Below, piece by piece: positions 8,905-19,809 of a DNA stretch of 64,000 nt (position 1 is the stretch's first letter; the number at the start of each line of letters is the position of its first letter). A program made the position numbers and the translations under genes. The notes below the pieces were generated by a model, which ran no database searches, was not told where the DNA came from, and saw only the letters and a list, made by a program, of their open reading frames with translations. This stretch comes from Pseudocercospora fijiensis CIRAD86 (Eukaryota > Ascomycota > Dothideomycetes > Mycosphaerellales > Mycosphaerellaceae): assembly GCF_000340215.1 (NCBI RefSeq), contig NW_006921537.1:3083685-3147684 (forward strand). Reading direction: 5' to 3'.

Positions 8905-11030
8905 GAGGAGACGTCGATATAGTCTTCTCGACCCTGTTTTCGTCGGAGGGTAGCGAGGTCTTTTATAAAGGTAGCATCGTTAGGGATTCGGCTCTAGAAC
9001 AGGTTAGTAGGCAAACCGTATACTAGTAGCTTACCTATAGACATATTAGACTTAAGGTCTAGGAACTATAAAGCCTAGAAGAGAGCGTTTGCCTTAGTAT
9101 CTAAGGAGTTAGCTAGGCTAGTACTATACTTTTTTATATATCTATTAAAGCGAAAGCTCTTTAGGTCGGATAACTTCCGCTTATAGGTAGGTAGGTTAGC
9201 TAGACCTAGGGTACTACTAATGTCGGTAGCAACATCTTCTATGTCGACCTCTAGAGTCTCTAAGACGACTAGGCTCTCTATAGGTAGGGTGCTAGGTACG
9301 GTGCTAGGTGCGGTGCTAGATCGGGTAGCGCGGTCTGTAGCTGTCTAGAGAGTCTTAGTTTTAGCGGTTAACTCTCGCTATTGCTTAGCCTTGTCGGCCG
9401 CCTTGTTCTTTAGCACTCTAGTAGGGGCTACCGTACTAGAGCGAGTAGGATTCTGCGGGCTCTTGCCCTTATTTTAGAACTAGGTTTAGGACCTTATAGT
9501 AGCGTAGACATCTATACTATTCTTAGTAACCGCGTAAACATTAGTAACTGCGTCCGGATCCTAAGAAACAAAGTTAACCTTAATAGGCTTAGTAGTACTA
9601 TTACTGCTCCGCTCCTTAACCTGTTTTGCCCTAACCTTCTAAGTTTCTCGTTTAGTAATAGCGGCTAGGGTACTGTTCCTAGTGTCCTTAAACTCGATCT
9701 TGCCGCTATACTTCTTCTTTAGAAGACTCCTAAGTTGAGGCAGCTTCGGGGCTCTACGGTCCTACTCGAAGTTAATCTTATCGCCCGTATCGGTATAGTA
9801 GAACCGACTATTAACTTATATAATAAGCTTCCTTTTAAGAAGCTCTTTCTAGATAGGGCAGTCCGATTAGATATATTTGAAACCGCCGCATATCTAGCAC
9901 TTGCTATCTAAGTTAGAATAGATCTTCTATATAGCGTAGACGTTAACTAAAGGGGCCTTAGGGTAGTTAGGATCGGAAACCTAGTAGACTAGTAGTATAT
10001 CCTTTAGTATACTAGTATTAATAACCTCCCTAACTCGCTATAATGCTTTCGCATTTAGGTTTAGCTAGGCTAGGGATTTAGCTAAGTCCGCGACGTCCTA
10101 AGAGTGTTTAGTAATAGTAGGAGTTATAGTCTTAGGACTACTTTGCGATTTAGGAAGGAACTTAGGTCCCTTACTTCCTATAGTATCTTTCCTAACCTAC
10201 GCTAGGTTATTCCTATCTTCGCTATAGATAAACTTCCTCGTATCGGCGGTACTATTAATGTCGGCCTTAATATATACTAGGACCTCTTTGTATTTCTAAA
10301 ACTCTTAGGATCGGACTCGCTAAGCTTATAGCGACGGAAGATACGCTAAGCTATAGGCTACGGCAATCCCTAGAGGAGTAGCCTCGTTCTCTAAGAGTTT
10401 TCGAGGTTACTCTATTCGATACCCTCCGCTAACTCGACAAACTCTCGGATATACCCCTTTAGGTCGTTATCCTTAGTGCGCCTTACTAAGTAGAGGGACT
10501 CGAGCTACGTACGACTGCCTTTAATGCGACGGCTATCGCGCTCCCGATACTCCCTTATAAAGGCTATCTTATAGGTCTCCTAGTTAGCATTAGACTTATC
10601 GTCCTTTTCTAGGTAGCTAACTAGGGTTTTAAGGGTTCGGTAAAGCTTAGAGGAGGTAGTCCTCGTAAAGGACCGAATCTTATACTAGTCGGATTCTCTA
10701 TCGAGCTCGTAATTAACTAAGCCTTCCTTAAAGCGCTTAATATATACTATAGCGTTCTACCCTTCGAATAAGGGATTTGTACTACTCCCTAGTTCTAGCG
10801 GGCGACGCTTACTCTAACGGAGAAGCTTAGTTTGCTTCTCTATTATCTTTATAAGGACAGTATAGAGCGCCTCTAGCGTAGAGGGCGTAGGAGGCTCGCT
10901 TATATTAACTAGTCGCTGCCTAATTTCTTCGTTAATAGGATTAGAGGCGTTTTCGGATTTAGAAGATTCCGCTAATTCTTAATACTCGTTTTCGCTAGAG
11001 CTAGAGCTTATCCGATTACTTATAAATTAG
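8905..11030 (-). pseudogene. Gag of TE-B, RIP-inactivated
   Basis: Aligned base by base with the gag region of TE-D (24545-26640). The frame is peppered with stops at Gln and Trp positions. Near 9880-9910 a CxxC-type zinc-knuckle segment can be traced, as in TE-D near 25510. It ends at the truncation. Confidence 0.6.
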
Positions 11031-11825
11031 TTAAAAAGGAATACTATATAAAGTTGAAATAAAATGCTATATAAACGTGTTTTTAGTATATTTAGTTTGT
11101 TGTAATATTGCTACGCGAGAGAATAGTATATTAGGCTATTTTCCTAATAATACCCCGGGGGTAGTATTAGGATTTAGCCCCCTAGGGGTCGCCTAGACAC
11201 TACTAGGAGCTTTAATTTAGTAAATTTAGGCGAGAGCCGCTCGGAGGGAGAGACTACAATCTCTATTTATACCTAGATCCTAGAAACCAGCTCTTGTATC
11301 TCCTTTAGCTAGGCGGGGGGCGGTAGCCTTCTTTTCCTAGTAGAAGGCTAAGTACTATCTAAGCGAGGCTACGAATCTAGGAAAGCCCTACCCGATTAAT
11401 AGGGGACTCCCCGGCTATTCGGCCTGCAATCCGTATTTGCTATTAATTAATAGTCTTAGTAAACTAAGCAAGGCCGATAGGTAATTAATCTATCTCCTCC
11501 TTAGGCGGGTAGTAGCTTATCTCGAGCAAGCGGTACTAAATAGGTCTTCGACCCGGAGCCGAGTCCTTAGAAGCTAGCTATAGTTACAGACTAGGCCCTA
11601 AGCTGTAATAGTCCTAAGGGTTTGTAGCTTTTTAGGGTTAAAGCGATGCCCTCGTTAAGAGGTTTCTCTACTTATCGTAATAGCCCCTTAAGATACTTCG
11701 GTATCGTCCGTATTATAGGCTTTTATCGTACCCTCGCTCTAGTTATAGCTATTCGTACCCTAGGACTACCTTCGATATACCCGAACCTGTTAGATATAAA
11801 GAGATAGCCCTACCTTCGGCTCTAA

Positions 11826-12105
11826 TAAAGGACGGAAACTAACACTACTACTACTACTAGTAGTAATAGTATAGGCAACTAAGGGTAATATAACCTATAG
11901 CAAAATAGGCAGCTATATTTAGTATAATAGGATAACAAGACAGTCGCTTAGGCTAATAATTAGAGCCCTACAATATAGGCATTATAGAAGTGTAATATAA
12001 ACAATGTGCTATACGAGGTTAATACTCTATCTATAATATAGAAGGAGGCCTCTTATATAGGCTCGAAACTTAGCCTAGGTATATAGGGCCGGGTACTAGC
12101 TAATA
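11826..12105 (-). repeat. LTR of TE-B (280 bp)
   Basis: Matches LTRs 15429-15708 and 27476-27745 of TE-D: all begin TAAAGGACGGAAAC and end with AGC(C/T)AATA. The right flank starts CTAG, like the TE-D target site. Confidence 0.8.
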
Positions 12106-12129
12106 CTAGCTAACTCGCGAAGATAATTA

Positions 12130-13480
12130 CGACGCTAACGGTCTTATTATACGGCAATATTCGCTCTATCGATCTCCTCGGTTGTCTATAAGGTATCTAC
12201 TAGGGTACGATATTAGAAACGACTACGCGGCTCGTTAGCCTACGGGTCGGCGAGGCCGTCGTTTATTAGAGGCAATTAGCCGCGACCGATGTCCTAGAAC
12301 GGCGACGTCGATAGATTAGAAGGCCCGGATAACGGTTTCTTAGGCGAAGTCTTAGGTAGAGGCTCCCTTTAGTTCTAAGGATTCTCGTCTACTATATATC
12401 GTAGCTTAAGTAGCCTCCGTAAGAAAACCGATTCGAGCGAGCTATTAGGCGAATCGGGACGCTATTCCGGCGGTACGGTTGTTTCTACCGTAGTAATAGG
12501 CGAAACCGTAGGCCGCGCTAGAACTTAAGCTAGTCGGGCCGGTAGATACTACTCTACTATAGGTAGTAGATAGATTTCTAGGTAGAATTAACGGTAATAG
12601 CGTAAATCGCGTACCGTTAGGAGCGCGGCTTTAAGCTCCTTAACCGATTTAGTTAGAATTCCCTTATCTACTACCTACTGCCCTAGGAAGTTGTAACCGT
12701 TAAGGGTATTTAGATAGAGTTCCTCGACTTTAGCCTATAGAGGCGGCGGATTTCCTACGAGCGGGTAATAGTATAGAACGTATAAAGCAAGCAAGTCGAT
12801 TCGGCCGTACTTTGCTCTAAGCTAGGTCGCGAAGTTCTCGCTATAATCGACGTAGTTCTAAATATAGGAACAGATACGTAGGATATAGGGCTCTATATCT
12901 AGTAATCCGAGATTGTAGTACTAGGGCAGCGGTTAAACCGCTAGCTTAGCTAATTTCGAGGCTTCTACTAGAGTTAGAAGCGAGTCCGAAGGAGCTACGG
13001 TAAGCGGATAAACTATTAGTAAGAGGGTAAAGGTAAGATAGTCTCTAGATAGAGGATAGTAATAGAGAACCGACTAAAGGCGGAGGAGCGTAGCTTATCG
13101 GGATAGGTCCTCCTAGGGAAAGCGGCTACCCCTAGACCTAGGTATAGGAGGCAATTGCTACTAAAGGTAGAAACTACTATTACTGTTTCCTCGGTATACT
13201 AATAGGATTACCGATAAGGCGCTCGCGCGTCGGTAGGGTATAGTACGGAAGGGTAGTAAATTAAATAGGTACTATCGTAACGGGTAGGAGTTAAATCGTA
13301 GTAATCGGCGGAAGATCGGTAGGACCCGTAGCTAATCGCGTCGATTCTCGTCGTAGCCGTAACAACTAGGGTCGATTCGGGTAGAGGACTAATAGTTAGT
13401 ATAGAAGCTAACTAAGTGTTAAGCGAAGCTACTAAGTTGCTAGGTATACGGTTATAGTACGAAGGTATCGTAACGGTTAT
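12130..13480 (-). pseudogene. RIP-damaged reading frame of unknown identity, apparently not a repeat
   Basis: On the minus strand a frame with RIP-type stops can be followed, clearest at 12500-12960 (motifs NFATQLRAKYG with the Q as stop, LNTLNGYNFLGQ, GILTKSVKELKAALLTV). Ser/Pro/Glu-rich sequence follows toward 12130, and upstream (13200-13480) is Thr/Ser/Tyr-rich with a hydrophobic stretch. No second copy is present in the window, so this may be a host gene damaged by RIP leakage from flanking elements, or another transposon gene. Exon structure and ends are not resolved. Confidence 0.35.
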
Positions 13481-14012
13481 ACGGTATAAAAGTTAATACA
13501 TTCTCTAAGGTGCCGCGAGGCAAGCTATCTATATAATAGTCCTACTATTAGTAGTAATAGCGACCGTAGCGGTTAATAGTAACCGCTACCTACTATCGTA
13601 TATACAATAGTATTATATCGTAATAATAGAGAGTAGTAACAAGTTATATAGATAGTAGAGATAGTAGAAGTAGTATTAACTAGAAGAAGTTATTATTAGT
13701 AAGACGCGCGTATTATAAAGTGCGATTTATAACAATTTCCGCCTTATTACCTAGCGCGCGGTATAGTAATAGCTACTATAGAATCTTCTAGAATCTAGCT
13801 TACCTTATTCTACTCGTCGTCTAAGGCTTCTTATATAGCCCTTCGAGCTATATAAATACTAGTAGTATCTTAATAAGATATAAATACTACCTCTAATTAG
13901 GTTATCGAGAAATTAGATCTAGCGAATTCCTCTAATCCTAGAATATAGAGGGTACTATTACTAAATATATAGACTATTCCTATATCTAAGGCTATATAAG
14001 CTCTATTTCTAT
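13481..14012. other. RIP-affected stretch without a recognised gene
   Basis: Sequence is TpA-rich and CpA/TpG-poor with short TAGTAG and TAATAG simple repeats (13540-13680). It ends at the TE-C target duplication TCTAT. I see no gene in it. Before TE-C inserted it was continuous with 33187 onward. Confidence 0.5.
14008..14012. repeat. TE-C target site duplication, left (TCTAT)
   Basis: Identical to 33187-33191 on the other side of the element. Confidence 0.85.
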
Positions 14013-14173
14013 TATTACGATCTTAGCGACTTGTATATGCTATTCGAGATCACGTGACTTGATGCCTAAGGCATCCGCCGAGCGGATAAAAGCCTCTTCT
14101 GCGAGAGAGCCTCTCTCTCTTTCTTCTTTAACTCGTTATCGATTTAGATAGCTATTTAATCGATATCTTAATA
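14013..14173 (+). repeat. 5' LTR of TE-C (161 bp)
   Basis: Begins TATTACGATC (TG mutated to TA) and ends CTTAATA (CA mutated to TA). Same length as the 3' LTR with only a few transitions between them. Includes a CT-rich GAGAGCCTCTCTCTCTTTC stretch likely near the transcription start. Confidence 0.9.
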
Positions 14174-14479
14174 GAATAACGAGTTCCTTTATTACCTACG
14201 ACAACGTCGTAGGTGTTGTCGTTTATCTATATAGAGAACTATATCGCCGGCGATCGCTATCGTCCTTTTACGCTTTTTATTATACGATAGCGCTAATAAA
14301 CCCTATATTATATTAAGACCTATATACTAATCTATATTAAGTATAGTAAGCTACTCGACCGTAGTAATACCGCCGATTCGTTATAGATCCTTTATAGCCG
14401 CCTACTAATCGTAGTAGCGGCTCGGAATATATAAATACGCCTAACTAAGTAGGAATAGCTAGTACCTAGTTAAACGGTG

Positions 14480-15424
14480 CACTATAGCAACAACTACCGT
14501 AGGGTCTACGACCTAGCCTCGTAGACATCGATAATATACTATATTAGCCTTTACCTAGTAACCTCTAGGACTTTTAGTAGCTCTTTAGTAGAGTAAATAA
14601 GTAGGAAGCTACTAAATATATCTTTTAACGTATAACTACGCTATACTAGTCGGTAGCTACTCTCTATTAGTAATACTAGTAAGAAGTAGAAACGCTCGAG
14701 CGAGTATAGTAAGCTTATTATAAGACTAATACCTACCTTAATAGCGAGCTAGTATAGGCTCGTATAGAAGTAGAATACTAACGCTAAGCCGCCGAGGTAG
14801 TACGTAATATACTAAATATCCCGTACTAGCAACGTAATAACCTTGCTTAGTAAGCCGTATGTCTATAATAATAATAGTCTTCTATAGAAGATATCGCCCG
14901 CTAAGCTAGCGAATAAGCTACTTATGCCTATTATAACGCCGAAGCGTCCTTATTACGTAATCCGGTCGGCGGCTAAGGACCTATACTAAATAATAGCCGA
15001 CCTTTATTCCGTCGCCCGTCTAACGTATACCTAGTATTTAAAGACGTTATACTAGGTAGTAGTAGCTCTCGTCGACCTCTCGGCGCCTTCGACTATCTTA
15101 GTCGTTTACGCTTCGACTATCTAAATACTAACCCTAACCCTTAGAATAATCCCTTTAATATTAACGATAACTCGGGTTACGACCTAGTACTACGATCTCG
15201 CAACCGACTAGACCCCTACTATCCTCGATTTAACCGTAGCTTCGACGACGATAATAATTATACTAGATATAGTAAGAGCGAGAAGTATCTAGATCTAGAG
15301 AAATATAATAGAGACCGTAAGAAGCTAAAGCCTTTCCTTACTAAGCTTACGATTAAGTTAATAATTAACAATAACCGCTTTCTAATACTATAAGACCGGC
15401 TAATATATACGTATAGCCGTACTA
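14480..15424 (+). pseudogene. Gag of TE-C, 5' part, RIP-inactivated
   Basis: A plus-strand frame continues to the TE-D insertion and resumes at 27750. The translated text before the break is Asn/Asp/Tyr/Arg-rich and ends near KFLTKLTIKLIINNNRF-like sequence, consistent with a gag capsid region. Stops are at Gln/Trp positions. Confidence 0.5.
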
Positions 15425-15428
15425 CTAG

Positions 15429-15708
15429 TAAAGGACGGAAACCAAAACCACTACTACTACCTGCAGTAATAGTATAGGCTACCGAGGGTAACATGACCTA
15501 TGGCAATATAGGCAGCTATGTTTAGTATAATAGGATGATAAGACGGTTGCTTAGGCTAATAACTAGAGCCCTGCAACATAGGCATTGTAGAAGTGTGATA
15601 TAAACAATGTGCTATACGAGGTTAGTACTCTATCTACAATGTAGAAGGAGGCCTCTTATATAGGCTCAAAACTCAGCCTAGGTGTATGGGGCCGGTTACT
15701 AGCCAATA
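15429..15708 (-). repeat. 3' LTR of TE-D
   Basis: The least RIP-affected of the three family LTRs: it keeps several CpA/TpG sites (for example CTGCAGTAATAG, AACATGACC) that are TpA in 11826-12105 and 27476-27745. Confidence 0.8.
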
Positions 15709-15799
15709 TCCCTCCCTTTCTTCGTATCTAACTAGATACGCTTTACATTGTGCGCTTAAAACAAACAGTTATGCGGTAACCTTAGGCATCTTAGCTAAG

Positions 15800-18663
15800 G
15801 CTATCTTTTAGAGACTCCGTAATAATACCCCCGGGGTAGCATTGTTCCTAGACTCTATTAATATGCAAAAACAACTTCCTAAGCATCCAATCTACTACGC
15901 TAACTTACTGCTACTTCAATGCACCGTAATCTTTACTAGCAATAACCTTATTAGCTAGTCGACTGTCCTAAGCTCCTCCGTAGGTATTAAAGCTATTAGC
16001 ACTAAAGTACTCTACCTCGAAGTGAGCTTAATTAACGAGGAGATTAGTAGCCTTGTCCTGTATAGCCTTCTCCTACTCGCGTAGATAGTCCTTAAGCTCC
16101 TCCTTACTAAACTAGAGGATTTGTTTAACTTCGTTCTAAACAACGTAACTTAACTAAGGAATTCTACCGACTAGGGCATCGGAAATGCAACTAAGGCCTT
16201 CGACTAAGATAGCGGCAGGGAAGGCGAACGGTACGAAGGTGTTAGAACCTAGAAGGGCGGTTAGATTGCGGTACGCCTTAGCAACCTAGGAGACTGTTAA
16301 GTTCTCGTAACCCTTAACCTTAGTGCTATTAATAACGCGAGAGTAGCCTAGGTCAATTGATATGCGGTTACTCTCGGTCTTTAGATTACTATATAGTAGG
16401 TACGGTATCTAAATAGAGACCTCGCACTCCTTTAGGGGGTTAAGGATCTACTCCGCCTTACGCCCCTTACTATTAGGCTAACTATCGAATATATAGTCGA
16501 GGTCGTCGTCGGTAAGGTGCTTATTAGTAAGCTTGCCGATCTTGCTTAGTAGGACTAGGCTACGAGCCTTAAGCTTCTCAACCTAGTTCGCAAAGACCTC
16601 GGGCTAATATATGCCTTCGACAATAGTAGAGTAGCTAGTCTTATCCTTAGATATAAGACAGACCTTAATGCGTAGGTGACTAGTACCCTCGCTAGCTGCG
16701 AGCTTAACTATATCTTATCCGAGACGAGCAGACTCCTTAGAAGGATAGTTTTCGTAAGTACCGCTAACCTTAAAGAACTTAGTAGGCTTAGGGACGGAGA
16801 TAAGCTCGTATACGTAATCAGGTCGAAGGGCGACAGCCAAGAGCTATAGGGTAGGGTACTAGCGGACGATTTAGTTGCTTACACTATAAGTTTAAAAGGC
16901 ATTGCGGCCTTCTTGCTTAGACTTCGGCATATTACGTATATACTAAAGGTATATCTTAAACTCTTCCTATATTAGGTCGATAAGGAAAGGAAGATATACT
17001 CTACGAGGCTCTTATAACTAACTAAAGACTTAAGGGAAGATAGCATTGCTAGTCTAGCGAAAGCGATCGAAGGAGGTACCTTAGCTAAGAATACCGGTAA
17101 CGAACTTGCTCTAGCGATCCGTTAGCGTAAGGGCGCGAGTAACAGTACTAGTAGGGTTAAACGCGTAGAGTCCTAGAGATATCGGGGCGGCAACAGGGCG
17201 TCTAGGAAACTAGTTAGCATAGGCCTAATCAGCCTTAAGGGCAGCGAAGGCGTCTTAATTAGGAACCTCGCGACTAATCTTTAATAGGCGACCGACGAGG
17301 ACACTCGCCTTAGTACTAGTATAGAGACTATAGACCTTAGCGGCCTTCTTAATATAGTTAGTATATATAGAGAACGGCTCTTCTCCTAGCTTGCTAAGGT
17401 CGTCGAGCTGTTAATAAATAGAGAGGGCGGCAGGGGCTTCGCCTATTACGGCTTTAGGAACTATATCGATATCGGTAATAAGGTACGCGATAGAGTCGCC
17501 CTTGCAAGAACCGTAAATGTTCTTAGTTAATAGGATCGGCGAGAGGCCTCTATTTCTACGCTCGCTAAAGGAGCCTTCGGAGGAGACATCTTCTAGTAGT
17601 GCATCTAGCATATTAACATCCGAGTTACTATAGTTAGTACTATAGTTAGTACTATAGTCGGTACTAGAAGGAGCGCTATATTTCTTAGTAGCCTTGCGGA
17701 GGGCCTAGCGAGCATACAATGCCTTCTTACGCGCTGCTTCGGCCTTAGCGCGCTCGTCTTAAACTTCTTAAGGGACCTTGCGGTTACGGGTCGAGCGACG
17801 ATCCTTAGCCTATATCTCCGTAGCGAGCGCGAGACTAGTAGCCGTATCGGCCTCCGTTTCTAGGCGAAGAGCCTTACGTTTAAGAACATTAACGATAGGC
17901 GCCTCTTAACCTTTAACAATAAAGCCTACACTATTAATGCGACAGCCCTTCTCTTTTAGTAGATCCTTAGTTGTCTATACGTTGAGATCGACCTAGACAA
18001 TCGCATCGTAGTGCTTCTTCTAGTAGGCTATCGTAAAGTCGTTAAGCGTAAAGGACAAGTTAAGCAACTGCTTACCTACCTTCTTACTAGCGGTAGATAT
18101 ACGATAGATTATAGTGCGGGAAAGATGCTCGGCGCCTTAACGACGGACCTTGTACTTGTTAACGAACGAAGAAACCTGCTTAGTATGCTCTTGTCTACCG
18201 TAGGCGAAGTTAATAAGGCTCTTAGGAAGACTGCTTAGTCCTCCCTAATATTCGAAGGCCTAGTCGAGGGTCTTAAAGCGCAAACGAATCTAGGTACCGG
18301 CAGTCTCGAGGCTATAGACGATAGGAAAGGCTTATTTAATATCTATATTGTTAAGAACCTCGCGCTTGAAGATACGCTTACCGATAGACTAACGTAAGTT
18401 GTTTATACCGTACGTAACTAAGATAGTAGCCTTCTTAATATTCCTATCAATAACGCGTAGCAGGGTGCGAGCGTTCTAGATCTTCTCTTAAGGGTCTTTA
18501 AGGGCGGTAACGATCTAGAAGCAGTGCTCGAGGCTAGTTATAGCAGCTAAGGCGCTGTCGGATAGGGCTTCGATCGGAACTAGGGCGGCTAGGCTTAGGT
18601 TAATAGGGGCAGGTAGGTCGTTGCTGCTACTAGCGCCTAGCGGATTCGGGGCGCCGGAAGACA
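15800..18663 (-). pseudogene. Extra large frame of TE-D between integrase and 3' LTR, unknown function
   Basis: From an ATG at 18663 (MSSGAPNPLGASSSND) a frame of about 950 codons can be followed toward 15800 with stops at Gln/Trp sites. It begins Ser/Ala/Pro-rich, has a Lys/Arg/Glu-rich region near 17900-17700, an intact 66-codon stretch at 17411-17611 (MLDALLEDVSSEGSF onward) and later hydrophobic and Lys-rich parts. I see no transmembrane pattern typical of an envelope protein and no motif I recognise. It could be a captured host gene, a regulatory protein or a relocated gag-like protein; gag with a zinc knuckle is already present upstream of pol. Confidence 0.5.
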
Positions 18664-19809
18664 TAGTCGACCGAGGCGGTTTAGAAACGAGTTTGCAAAG
18701 TGTGTTCGTTGCTTAATAATAATAATTGAAGGGTTTAGATAGAAGGGGGGTTTTAGGCGGTAGCGAGTTAGTTAGTAACCGAGTAGAAGAAGGGGCTTAG
18801 GAAGCTCGCTTTAAATATAGTACGAAGGTAACGTAGTCCGTATATTCCGCGCTAGTAAAGCAAACGGATAACGGCTATATATAAAAGTGAAGCTATATAC
18901 GAGACTTCTTTGTTATTAGGGTAGGCTAAAGTTTAACAATCGATTTAGCTAATTGCTAGTAGCGACTACGCGCCTTTATTAACCTTTAGCTATCGTAGAT
19001 TCTCGCGTACTCGAAATGTAACTAGTCAGTTCGAGTCCTTAGCAGAAATCTATAGTAGTGAAGCTAGCGGGACTAATAACACCCCCGGGGTAGCATTAGC
19101 TCTTCTCTAGAGATGCTCGGTAGCGAGAAGCAAGTCGCCTAGGCCTAGCGCAGCTAATTCGTCGGTATATTAGCCTATAGCACTGCCGTTATAGATGCAG
19201 CATTACCTTTTATATTAGCAAGTATGTAAGGGTAGTCTATACGTTTACCTTCTTCCTTCTTCTAAACACTAAGCTTAACAGCCTAAGGTCCCTATTCTTA
19301 GAGGCTATAGGCCTAGGTTGCTATGTCTATCTAAGAGCTAGGAAGGGAGAGGGATAGGGAACCTCCCTTTCTTAGTATCCTACGTAACTAGTGCTAATTA
19401 GGGCAGGAACAGTCTCTAGCAGAGTATCTTGTTATCGTTGTCACTTGAGGAAGGTTGCTAGAGTCTAGGAATCTAGAGGGAAGTAGTCCTAGAAGGGTAG
19501 AGGGGTTAGGTTCGGCTATCTTCCTAATGCTACCCCTAGGATATTATTAGGAAAACACGCCTCGTACAGTTCTATCTAAGGAAAAACAAGAGCAAAGGAA
19601 TAAAGTTATAGCAACATCTCGAAGGCAAAAGAGCAATACAATAGACAAAGTAAAAGCAAAAGAGGGCAGCAACTATAAGCATTAATATCCGTAGGAACAA
19701 GTAGTAAGGACTGAAGTTACAGGGCGGCACTACATTAACAGCGCGGAGAACGATTAATAAGAGCAAGGAAGCAACGTAGTAGAGGTAGATAGAGGCAAGG
19801 AAGAGTAAG
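18664..19809. other. TE-D internal stretch between pol and the extra frame, no gene recognised
   Basis: RIP-type sequence with islands that keep CpA/TpG (19180-19330, 19560-19760). A short clean minus frame at 19572-19766 is hydrophobic, but nothing else supports it as a gene. Confidence 0.4.

Larger units (their letters stand above)
8905..12105 (-). mobile_element. TE-B: truncated Ty3/Gypsy copy (5' LTR, leader and gag), same family as TE-D
   Basis: The block is co-linear with TE-D 24545-27745 over its whole length, with mostly transition differences. Its single LTR is 11826-12105; gag lies at about 8905-11030 and everything downstream (pol, 3' LTR) is missing at a sharp break at 8905, next to the right edge of TE-A. 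This is a 5' fragment, from deletion or interruption. Confidence 0.8.

Noticed and set aside
19572..19766. 64-codon hydrophobic minus-strand frame suggesting an envelope segment in TE-D
   Set aside because: Isolated, not part of the larger frames and in low-complexity RIP sequence.
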